A stretch of DNA of 12,132 nt from Actinomycetes bacterium (GTDB taxonomy: Bacteria; Actinomycetota; Actinomycetes; Actinomycetales; Microbacteriaceae). Numbering within the stretch: the stretch's first letter is position 1; each line of letters begins with the position of its first letter. Below are positions 6,348 to 12,132 of this stretch, in pieces. The notes beneath the pieces were generated by a model that was given only the letters and a program-made list of their open reading frames with translations, did not search any database and was not told where the DNA came from. Position numbers and translations under genes: made by a program. Where the stretch lies: NCBI GenBank assembly GCA_023432005.1, contig JAEYVF010000110.1, forward strand, positions 1-12,132, given 5' to 3'.

Positions 6348-7346
6348 GTGGACATCGCGATCGAGGAGCTCCACCGCATCCTGCTGGACGCCTTCCGCGC
6401 GCTCGGCGCACCCGAGGAGGAGGCGGCTGCCGCGGCCGAGATGTGCCTCGACTCCGAGCTGCGCGAGCACCGCTCGCACGGCGCGCGCCTCGTGCGGAAC
6501 ATCGCGCGCGAGTACGCGCAGGGCGCGGAGCGCCGTGGCGAGCTGACGATCGAGAACGGCACCGCGGCATCCGCGACCATCGACGGGGGTTACCACCTGT
6601 CGCCCTTCGTGCACCGCACGGCCGTCGACCTCGTGGCCGACAAGGCCGCATCCGTCGGCATCGCGATGGTCGGCGTGAGGAACGCGGGCGTGAGCGGCGC
6701 GCTCGGCTACCTCGTCGAGCGGATCGCGCAGCGCGGTCTCGTGGGCATCGCGCTCAACAGCACCCCGGTCGTGGTCGTGGCGCCCGGCACCTCGACGCCC
6801 GCACTCGGAACCAACCCGCTCGCGATCGCGCTGCCGCGCGACGGCGGTGAGCCGCTCGTGCTCGACATGGCGACCTCCGCGATCGCGTTCAACAACGTCA
6901 TGCGGCTGCGCGCGCTCGGCGAGCAGCTGCCCGAGGGCGTCGCGCTCGACACCGAGGGTCGCCCCACGACCGACCCCGAGGCCACGCTCGACGCACAGGG
7001 GCGCGGCCGCGTGCTGCCGTTCGGCGGGCATCGCGGCTTCGGCCTCGCGCTGATGATCGAACTGCTCGTCGCGGGCTACGTCACCGGGCGCGCGGGCTCC
7101 GTCAAGCGGGGCGACGTGCTGCACGAGCCCGACGACTTCGGCGCGCTCTACCTCGCGCTCGACCCCGCGCTGCTCGGCGACCGCGCCGCGGGCGACGCCG
7201 CCGTCGAGGCGCTCCTCGGCGAGATCGCGGATGCCGGCGGCCGGATCCCGGGCGAGAACAGCCGCCGCGTGCGCGAGGCCCACCTCGCCTCCGGCACCGT
7301 CACGCTCGACGACAACGCGATCGAGGTGCTCGGCCTCTCGCGCTGA
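6348..7346 (+). CDS. Type-2 malate/L-lactate dehydrogenase family oxidoreductase, altered active site
   Basis: A protein of 332 residues belonging to the Ldh_2 family (YlbC, YiaK and AllD relatives), NAD(P)H enzymes that reduce 2-keto acids or oxidise 2-hydroxy acids. Seen: SHG with H44; AMVGVRN at 106-112; SGALGYL at 116-122; GTNPLAIALP at 154-163; LPFGGHRGFGLALM at 223-236; and PGE at 301-303. The GTG start at 6348 lies 7 nt after the regulator stop, with GAGGA about 12 nt upstream. Odd: against my memory of AllD, the conserved His of the GHSG segment is V115, the Asp of the SDP segment is T139 and the Lys of PKGYG is R229. H44 is kept. It may have changed chemistry or a different proton donor. 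By location it belongs to the same catabolic locus as the transporter. Confidence 0.88.
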   Translation: MDIAIEELHRILLDAFRALGAPEEEAAAAAEMCLDSELREHRSHGARLVRNIAREYAQGAERRGELTIENGTAASATIDGGYHLSPFVHRTAVDLVADKAASVGIAMVGVRNAGVSGALGYLVERIAQRGLVGIALNSTPVVVVAPGTSTPALGTNPLAIALPRDGGEPLVLDMATSAIAFNNVMRLRALGEQLPEGVALDTEGRPTTDPEATLDAQGRGRVLPFGGHRGFGLALMIELLVAGYVTGRAGSVKRGDVLHEPDDFGALYLALDPALLGDRAAGDAAVEALLGEIADAGGRIPGENSRRVREAHLASGTVTLDDNAIEVLGLSR

Positions 7347-7352
7347 GCCCGG

Positions 7353-7372
7353 GCGCACGCCATGATGTGCGC
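7353..7372 (+). promoter_or_regulatory. Inverted repeat around a possible -10 box before the hydrolase
   Basis: GCGCAC (7353-7358) and GTGCGC (7367-7372) flank an 8-nt spacer that contains CATGAT (7361-7366). CATGAT ends 6 nt before ATG 7373, the spacing for a leaderless start. It may be an internal promoter with its own operator, or chance in GC-rich DNA. Confidence 0.25.
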
Positions 7373-8173
7373 ATGCTCGAGGAGATGGTGCCGACGGCGC
7401 TCGGACGCCTGCGCGTGCGAGTGCAGGGCGAGGGACCCGCGACGGCCGTGCTGTGGCACAGCCTCTACGTCGACGACCGCTCGTGGGATCGCGTCGCGTC
7501 GGACCTCGCGCGCGACCGTCGGCTCGTGCGCATCACGGGGCCGGGTCACGGCGAGAGCGACCCGTCCACGCGTGACTACTCGCTCGACGACTGCGCGGAT
7601 GCCGCCGCGGCCGTGCTCGACGCGCTCGGCCTCGCGTCGCCGATCGACTGGCTCGGCTGCGCGTGGGGCGGGCACGTGGGCATCGTCTTCGCCGCGGCGC
7701 GACCCGACCGCATGCGCACGCTGACCTCGTTCAACGCGCCCGTGCAGTCCCTCGCCGACGATGAGCTGCCCCGCGTGCGTCTTCTCGTGCGGGCCTACCG
7801 CCTAATCGGCGCGCGCGGACCCGTCCTGAGCGGCGTCACCTCCGCGCTGCTCTCGGAGGCGACCCGCGCGCACGACGCGGAGGCGGTGGCGTACGTGCAC
7901 GAGTGTCTCCGCGGCGCGCGACGTCGCAGCCTGCTCGCGGCGATCCGCGGCATCTCGCTCGGGCGCCCCGACCTGCGTCCGCTGCTCGCCCGCATCCCCG
8001 CCCCCACGCTTCACGTCACGACGGCCGACGATCCGCTCTGGACCCCCGATCAGGCACGTGCCGCCGCCGCACTCGGTCCCGACGCGGATGCGGTGGTCGC
8101 CCCCGGGGGCCACCTCACCCCGCTCGAGGCCCCGGCGGAGACGGTCGAGATCGTGCGGCGCGCCTGGGCGTGA
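7373..8173 (+). CDS. Alpha/beta-hydrolase fold protein lacking the nucleophilic serine
   Basis: A 266-residue alpha/beta-hydrolase fold protein, third gene of the plus-strand set and 26 nt after the dehydrogenase. Seen: strand-3 loop LWHSLYVDDRSW at 27-38 (oxyanion region); GPGHGESD at 56-63; nucleophile elbow LGCAWGGH at 94-101; a cap region about 125-200; PTLHVTTADDPLW at 211-223 with acid D219 or D220; and GGHLTP at 245-250 with catalytic H247. Odd: the elbow has alanine (A97, codon GCG) where G-x-S-x-G requires serine. The Asp and His of the triad are present, so it is not simply decayed. Some fold members use Asp or no covalent nucleophile, so it may be a lyase, a decarboxylase-like enzyme, a non-catalytic binder or a variant esterase. 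ATG 7373 is preferred over GTG 7367 and ATG 7385; none has a well-spaced Shine-Dalgarno. Confidence 0.85.
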   Translation: MLEEMVPTALGRLRVRVQGEGPATAVLWHSLYVDDRSWDRVASDLARDRRLVRITGPGHGESDPSTRDYSLDDCADAAAAVLDALGLASPIDWLGCAWGGHVGIVFAAARPDRMRTLTSFNAPVQSLADDELPRVRLLVRAYRLIGARGPVLSGVTSALLSEATRAHDAEAVAYVHECLRGARRRSLLAAIRGISLGRPDLRPLLARIPAPTLHVTTADDPLWTPDQARAAAALGPDADAVVAPGGHLTPLEAPAETVEIVRRAWA

Positions 8174-8177
8174 GCCG

Positions 8178-8372
8178 CTAGCCGCGCACGGGGAACACGA
8201 GGCACGTGCTCGTCGCCGTCGCGACGAGCGGCGGCAGCTCGCCGTCGCGGATGGCGCGCAGGTAGTCGATGCCCGTCATCTCCGGTGCGCGGGCCGCGCC
8301 GATGAGGGGGTCGAACCAGGTGACCTCGCGCGAGCGCGCCTCGCCCCAGTCCGCGGGGATCGCGTCGTCCAT
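8178..8372 (-). pseudogene. Truncated PaaI-type hotdog thioesterase remnant
   Basis: A 64-codon open frame with a plausible start: ATG 8372-8370, GGAGG 9 nt upstream. Residues 15-48 (REVTWFDPL through GIDYLRAIRDGELPP) read like the N-terminus of actinobacterial PaaI-family acyl-CoA thioesterases, in which GELPP is normally followed by a hotdog domain of roughly 100 residues. Here the similarity stops after P48 and an unrelated 16-residue tail (starting LVATATS) runs to TAG. No hotdog sequence is visible in other frames up to the neighbouring convergent gene. The break coincides with the hairpin at 8208-8229. I read this as a 3'-truncated gene; a functional short peptide is possible but unlikely. 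The family match is from memory. Confidence 0.6.
8208..8229. terminator. Perfect 9-bp hairpin, likely bidirectional terminator
   Basis: GCTCGTCGC (8208-8216), loop CGTC and GCGACGAGC (8221-8229) form an uninterrupted GC-rich stem with a four-base loop. It lies 34 nt after the hydrolase stop on the plus strand and 3' in the thioesterase remnant on the minus strand, so it sits between convergent genes. There is no T-tract on either side; U-less hairpins of this kind are often proposed as terminators in high-GC actinobacteria. The hairpin is seen; termination is inferred. Confidence 0.55.
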
Positions 8373-8384
8373 GGGCACGATCCT

Positions 8385-8424
8385 CCACCCGCCCGCACGC
8401 GAGCAGCAACGCCCCCGCGGGTGG
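8385..8424. repeat. 8-bp inverted repeat in the gap downstream of the AlaX-like gene
   Basis: CCACCCGC (8385-8392) and GCGGGTGG (8417-8424) are exact complements with a 24-nt spacer. It fills most of the 60-bp gap between the AlaX-like stop and the thioesterase remnant and lies just upstream of the remnant's Shine-Dalgarno. It could be a weak terminator for the upstream operon. No T-run follows. Confidence 0.3.
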
Positions 8425-8432
8425 GAACCGCG

Positions 8433-9305
8433 TCAGTCGCGCAGGGCGATCGTCGTGCGCATCCGCAGCTCGCGGCCGCCCTCGACGTCGGCGAGTTCGA
8501 GCACGATCGTGATGGCCTCGACGGCGTCGAGCCCCGTGAGGTGGGTGCCGCCGCACGGGATGCGCGCCTCGTGACCTGGCAGCCCGCAGACCCACGAGCG
8601 GCGGGCCGAGATCGCGTCGTCGTCGCGATCGATGCGGATGGGCGCGCCCGTCGCGACCCACTCCGCGAGCGCCGCGTCCGCCCGCGCGGCGACGGCGTCG
8701 AGATCGTCGAGCACCGTCACGTCGAAGCCCTTCTTCCGCAGCGACTTGCCGATGCGGTAGACGTCGGTCGAGCCGAGCTCCTCGATGCGCGAGGTCTGGA
8801 TGGCGACCGCGTCGAAGCCGGGAGCGCCGAGCGCGTCGGTCGGCACGGGCTTCGTCCACGCGTCGGCGAGGGCCGCGTCGAGCGCGAGCGAGGCGAGGTG
8901 GCACGCGGTGTGGCCGGCCGAGAGCGCCGCGCGGTAACCCGCGTCGACGGTCACCTCGACCTCGGCGCCGACGGCGGGCGGCTCGTCCTCGACGACGTGA
9001 CCCACGACGAACGTCCACTCGGGCGTGCCCATGCGCACGGGCAGCTCGCGCCCGAGCAGCAGCCGGCCGTCGTGGATGCCGCCCGTGACGCCGTCGACGA
9101 TCGTGATCTCGCCGCCGCCCCACCGCATCCGTCCGCGATCGGCGGGCTGGTCGGGCCACGCCGTGTCGACGGGGTGGAACGCCGTGCGGTCGAGCACGAC
9201 GACCGACCGCCCGTCGGCGAGCGGCTCGACGTGCAGCACGGTGCCGGTCGAGACGGTGTCGCCGTCGGGGTAGCTGACGCGGGTATCGGCCTGGGGCAGG
9301 GTCAC
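8433..9305 (-). CDS. AlaX-like alanyl-tRNA editing domain protein (metal-dependent hydrolase)
   Basis: A freestanding relative of the editing domain of alanyl-tRNA synthetase, 290 residues. Family knowledge: AlaX proteins hydrolyse Ser- or Gly-mischarged tRNA-Ala in the cytoplasm using zinc. Seen: an N-terminal beta-barrel part with LDRTAFHP at 38-45; H132 and H136 in HTACH; and C251 and H255 in CGGTH, which complete the usual metal site. Odd: the glycine-rich GGGQ-type loop that normally follows the DRTxFYP segment is replaced by VDTAWPDQPAD (46-56). The start is GTG 9305-9303, 20 nt after the aminotransferase stop; a purine run touches it too closely for a normal Shine-Dalgarno, while TACGGT ends 6 nt upstream. 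It may act on an aminoacyl compound other than tRNA-Ala. Confidence 0.85.
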   Translation of the reverse strand: MTLPQADTRVSYPDGDTVSTGTVLHVEPLADGRSVVVLDRTAFHPVDTAWPDQPADRGRMRWGGGEITIVDGVTGGIHDGRLLLGRELPVRMGTPEWTFVVGHVVEDEPPAVGAEVEVTVDAGYRAALSAGHTACHLASLALDAALADAWTKPVPTDALGAPGFDAVAIQTSRIEELGSTDVYRIGKSLRKKGFDVTVLDDLDAVAARADAALAEWVATGAPIRIDRDDDAISARRSWVCGLPGHEARIPCGGTHLTGLDAVEAITIVLELADVEGGRELRMRTTIALRD

Positions 9306-9325
9306 CCCCTCACCGTAGCCGCGGC

Positions 9326-10531
9326 TCACGCGAGGAACTCGCCGAGCCCTTCGAGCAGACGGTCGACCTCGTCGGCGGTCGTGTACGGCGCGAGGCCCGC
9401 GCGCAGGCCGCCCGCATCGCCGAGACCGAGCGCACGCGACGCCTCGAGCGCGTAGAAGTTGCCCGCGGGCGCGTGCACGTCGCGCTGCGCGAGGAACGCG
9501 GATGCCTCGACCGCCGAGCGCCCCGCGAACGTCATGAGCGTGGTCGGCGTGCGCTCGGCCGCGCGCGACCACACCGTCACGCGACCTCCGAGCTCGGCGA
9601 GCCCCGCCTCGAGCCGCGCGCGCAGCGCCGACTCGTGGGCGTGCAGCGCGCGGAAGGATGCCGCGAGCGCCCCGCGTCGGGTCGTCGCCTCTCCGGGCGC
9701 GAGCGACGCGAGCACCTCGACCGCCGCCGTGACGCCCGCCATGAGCTCGTAGGGCAGCGTGCCGAACTCGAAGCGCTCGGGCACGGCATCCGTCGACGGC
9801 GCGAGCTTGTCGGGCCGGATCGTCTCGAGCAGCGCGGGCTCGGCGCCGAGCACCGCGCAGTGAGGGCCGAGGAACTTGTAGGGCGAGCATACGACGAAGT
9901 CCGCCCCCAGCTCGGCCCGGTCGACGAGGTGGTGCGCCGCGTAGTGCACCGCGTCGACGTAGACGAGCGCACCCGCCGCGTGCGCGGCATCCGCGATCGC
10001 CCGAACGGGCGGCATCGTGCCGATGAGGTTCGAGGCGGCCGTGACCGCGACGAGCTTCGTGCGCTCCGAGAGCACCTCGGCGAGGTCGTCGAGCAGCAGC
10101 TCGCCCGTGGCCGGGTCGAACTGGATCCAGCGCACCGTCGCGCCCGTGCGCTCGGCGGCCTGAACCCACGGCCGCACGTTCGAGTCGTGGTCGAGGCGCG
10201 TCACGACGACCTCGTCACCGGGCCCCCAGTCGCGCGAGAGGTGGCGCGAGAAGTCGTAGGCGAGCTGCGTCGCGCTGCGCCCGTAGACGACGCCGGATGC
10301 CGGCACGGCGAGCAGCTCGCCGACGGCCTCGCGCATGGCGAGCACGGCATCCGTCGCGTTGCGCTCCGAGAGCGTCGCCGCGCCGCGGTTCGAGAGCGGC
10401 CCCGTGAGCACGCGCGCGACCGCCTCGCCGACCTCGCGGGGGGCCTGCGTGCCGCCGGGTCCGTCGAAGTGGGCCACGCCCGTCTCGAGGGCGGGGAAGC
10501 GGCCGCGGAAGGCGGCGACGTCGAACGACAT
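9326..10531 (-). CDS. Class V aminotransferase, cysteine-desulfurase-like (VC1184-type) PLP enzyme
   Basis: A fold-type I PLP enzyme of 401 residues, normal length. Seen: HFDGPGGTQAP at 21-31; H115 in LDHDSNVR stacking on the cofactor; D193 and H196 in VDAVHYAAHH; the PLP lysine K219 in CSPYKFLGPH at 215-224; FEFGTLPYE at 254-262; and a C-terminal small domain ending GLAPYTTADEVDRLL (379-393). This pattern fits the subfamily named cysteine desulfurase-like protein rather than IscS/SufS. The mobile-loop cysteine that carries persulfide in true desulfurases is not evident, so real desulfurase activity is doubtful; amino acid lyase, racemase or transaminase activity is possible. The ATG at 10531-10529 has GGAG 4 nt upstream. 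It lies 14 nt after the phosphoesterase stop and 20 nt before the AlaX-like gene, indicating an operon. Confidence 0.9.
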   Translation of the reverse strand: MSFDVAAFRGRFPALETGVAHFDGPGGTQAPREVGEAVARVLTGPLSNRGAATLSERNATDAVLAMREAVGELLAVPASGVVYGRSATQLAYDFSRHLSRDWGPGDEVVVTRLDHDSNVRPWVQAAERTGATVRWIQFDPATGELLLDDLAEVLSERTKLVAVTAASNLIGTMPPVRAIADAAHAAGALVYVDAVHYAAHHLVDRAELGADFVVCSPYKFLGPHCAVLGAEPALLETIRPDKLAPSTDAVPERFEFGTLPYELMAGVTAAVEVLASLAPGEATTRRGALAASFRALHAHESALRARLEAGLAELGGRVTVWSRAAERTPTTLMTFAGRSAVEASAFLAQRDVHAPAGNFYALEASRALGLGDAGGLRAGLAPYTTADEVDRLLEGLGEFLA

Positions 10532-10545
10532 GGTGCTCCGGTTCG

Positions 10546-12132
10546 TCAGGGGGTCGGGGTCGGACTCGGGGTCGGGCTCGGCGAGCCTGTGGGCGCGGCA
10601 CCCGTGCCGAAGAGGCCCGTGCCGTACTTCTCCAGCACCTCGTAGGCGTCGCCGTACGTCTGCGGGTCGATGTGCTCGAGGTTCCCGTATTTCGCCAGCA
10701 GCAGCCCCAGCAGCCCCTGCGCGGGCGGGCTGAGCGGCTTGTCCCTGTGGGCGTTGCCCGGATGCGGCTCCTCCGCCTGCGGGTTCGGCGGCAGGTACTG
10801 CGGGGTCGTCGTGGGCCACGTCGAGGGGTCCCGCGGGACCGCGAGATTGACGGAGTTGAAGAGCGGTGTCGCCTCCTCGTCGCGGCTGCTGAGCGGCTCG
10901 AGGCCGTGCAGCCTGTCGAGGGTCGCCACGACCGAGCCGTGGTGCATGCGATCGTGCACGATCGTGCCCGCCGCCGTCCAGGCCGAGACGGCGATAGCCG
11001 GCACGCGGCATCCGAGGCGGTCGAAGCGGAAGCCCATCTCGCCCGGGGGGCTGTCGTCCAGGGCCGCCTCGCGCGGCGGCGGCACGTGGTCGTAGGTGCC
11101 GCCATGCTCGTCGAAGGTGATGAGCAGCATCGTGTTGAGCGCGTTCGACCCCGTCGCCGAGGAGCTCGCGCGGATGGCCGAGTAGATGTTGTGCACGAGC
11201 AGCTCGCCGGCGCGCACGTCGGAGATCGCGGAGTCGACGACCTCCGTGCCGTCCACGTCGCTCTCGCGGAGCTTGCCGAATGCGGGGTGGAAGTCGTTGT
11301 GGTTGTAGGCCATGCGCGGCTCGATGAACGCGTAGGCGGGCAGCCGGCCGTTGTCGACGTCGTCGTAGAACTGGGCCATCGTCGCGAAGTGGCCCGTCTT
11401 CCAGTACTTCTCGAGCACGGGTGCGTGCAGCACGCCCGTGAGCGAGACGAGCTGCAGCTCGTCGTAGTAGATGCGCCAGTCGACGCCCGCCTCCTCGAGG
11501 CGGTTGAAGACCGTGGGTGCGGCGGGGGCGTCGAGCCACTTGGTGTAGCCGCCGCCTTCCTTGTTGGTGACGAAGCCGTGCGAGGTTCCGGCGTGGAAGA
11601 ACGAGCGGTTGCAGAAGGTCTGGCTGGGCACCGCCGCGAACCAGTGGTCGTAGACGGCGAACTCGCGCGCGAGGGTCGACAGCACGGGCAGCATCTCGGG
11701 GGTGAACGCGCCCATGACGCGACCGAGCTCGTCGTTCGTGGGCGTCTTCTTGGCGCCCTTCACCTCGGTCCAGTTGATGGCGTAGTCGGTGACGAAGCCG
11801 TCCATCGTGGGCGTCGCGTCGTCGGCCGGCGCGTTGTGCGGCGGATCGACGACGTTGAAGAGCTGCGTGTTGACGTGCGGGTACGGCTCACCCGGGTCGG
11901 GCTCGGGCGAGCACATGATCTCGTCGGTCGTGCCCGTGTACGGATGCGCGGGGATGAGCGTGCCGTCGGGCGCGCGATTCGCGTAGTCGCCGAAGGCGAG
12001 GCCCTCGAAGGTCTGCCCCTCGGGGAGGGTGTCGGCGTCGTAGAGGTAGCCGAGCATGTTGTCGAAGGAACGGTTCTCGCCCATCACGACGACGAGGTGC
12101 GCGAAGCCGGGCGCGGTCTCCGGGTCGTGCAC
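10546..12132 (-). CDS. Phospholipase C/acid phosphatase-type phosphoesterase, 5' end at window edge
   Basis: A member of the phosphoesterase family that includes phospholipase C and AcpA. These are normally exported enzymes cleaving phosphodiester or phosphomonoester bonds with metal help. At least 528 codons are open to the right edge; the GTG at 12132 is only the first codon in view, so a signal peptide cannot be judged. Residues counted from the edge: GENRSFDNMLG at 18-28; VPSQTFCNRSFFHAGTSHG at 168-186, with T172 at the expected nucleophile position; FIEPRM at 269-274; NDFHP at 279-283; FDEHGGTYDHVPPP at 340-353, with D341, E342, D348 and H349; and RVPAIAVSAW at 376-385. All family blocks are in order. 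The protein ends in a Pro/Thr/Ser repeat tail. It is first of a minus-strand set with the aminotransferase and AlaX-like genes. Confidence 0.92.
   Translation of the reverse strand: MHDPETAPGFAHLVVVMGENRSFDNMLGYLYDADTLPEGQTFEGLAFGDYANRAPDGTLIPAHPYTGTTDEIMCSPEPDPGEPYPHVNTQLFNVVDPPHNAPADDATPTMDGFVTDYAINWTEVKGAKKTPTNDELGRVMGAFTPEMLPVLSTLAREFAVYDHWFAAVPSQTFCNRSFFHAGTSHGFVTNKEGGGYTKWLDAPAAPTVFNRLEEAGVDWRIYYDELQLVSLTGVLHAPVLEKYWKTGHFATMAQFYDDVDNGRLPAYAFIEPRMAYNHNDFHPAFGKLRESDVDGTEVVDSAISDVRAGELLVHNIYSAIRASSSATGSNALNTMLLITFDEHGGTYDHVPPPREAALDDSPPGEMGFRFDRLGCRVPAIAVSAWTAAGTIVHDRMHHGSVVATLDRLHGLEPLSSRDEEATPLFNSVNLAVPRDPSTWPTTTPQYLPPNPQAEEPHPGNAHRDKPLSPPAQGLLGLLLAKYGNLEHIDPQTYGDAYEVLEKYGTGLFGTGAAPTGSPSPTPSPTPTP
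10549..10584 (-). repeat. Low-complexity SP/TP tail of the phosphoesterase
   Basis: The last twelve codons alternate Pro with Ser or Thr (SPSPTPSPTPTP), encoded by short degenerate CCGACC/CCGAGC-type repeats. Such tails occur at the ends of secreted actinobacterial proteins as disordered, sometimes glycosylated segments. The repetitive DNA could vary in copy number between strains. Confidence 0.7.

Noticed and set aside
6294..7358. A 354-codon minus-strand frame antisense to the Ldh_2-type gene
   Set aside because: Composition is that of a shadow frame and no family motif is visible; the plus-strand protein is well supported.
8058..9455. A 465-codon plus-strand frame over the AlaX-like gene and remnant
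   Set aside because: It overlaps the hydrolase 3' end and is antisense to motif-bearing genes; no recognisable domain and a strongly charged shadow composition.
8433..10169. A 578-codon frame that would fuse extra sequence to the AlaX-like protein
   Set aside because: The upstream part lies antisense to nothing and out of frame inside the aminotransferase gene, with shadow-type composition; the conserved domain starts near GTG 9305.
9326..11539. A 737-codon minus-strand frame suggesting a long N-terminal extension of the aminotransferase
   Set aside because: The extension overlaps the conserved phosphoesterase in another frame and is Arg/Ala-rich nonsense; ATG 10531 has a good GGAG and begins the conserved domain.

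Overview
The window is about 70% GC, has a strong G/C preference at third codon positions, and carries an actinobacterial-type lipoprotein signal. Several genes lack a Shine-Dalgarno sequence and show a promoter -10 box immediately upstream, as expected for leaderless transcripts. The hexamer GGATGC/GCATCC is also abundant, about 30 hand-counted sites. Together these suggest a high-GC actinobacterium, probably Microbacteriaceae; the family assignment is inference. I saw no tRNA, rRNA, insertion sequence or CRISPR array.

Left part (1-5522, minus strand): one tightly packed operon read right to left. It encodes a tripartite tricarboxylate transporter (TctB 5522-5037, TctA 5034-3325, lipoprotein binding protein TctC 3328-2315), an SDR dehydrogenase (2315-1551), a zinc-dependent medium-chain dehydrogenase (1551-562) and a TIM-barrel sugar isomerase/epimerase that runs off the left edge (569-1). 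Every junction either overlaps or has a 2-nt gap, which implies translational coupling. The likely logic is uptake of an organic or sugar acid by TctABC, then two NAD(P)-linked oxidoreductions and an isomerisation. The substrate cannot be read from the sequence.

Middle (5523-8173): a 122-bp divergent control region with a good promoter for the tct operon (TTGACA-18-TACAGT), overlapping inverted and direct repeats that look like an operator, and a 5'-UTR hairpin. Reading rightwards on the plus strand are a GntR/FadR-type regulator (5645-6340), a type-2 malate/L-lactate dehydrogenase family enzyme (6348-7346) and an alpha/beta-hydrolase (7373-8173). The last two both lack residues that are normally catalytic in their families, which is the oddest feature of the locus.

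Right part (8178-12132, minus strand): a PLC/acid-phosphatase-type phosphoesterase entering from the right edge, a class V PLP enzyme of the cysteine-desulfurase-like type, an AlaX-like alanyl-tRNA editing protein, and a truncated PaaI-type thioesterase remnant. The remnant's family similarity stops at a perfect 9-bp hairpin, which also sits just downstream of the convergent hydrolase gene. This right-hand block looks functionally unrelated to the transporter locus.
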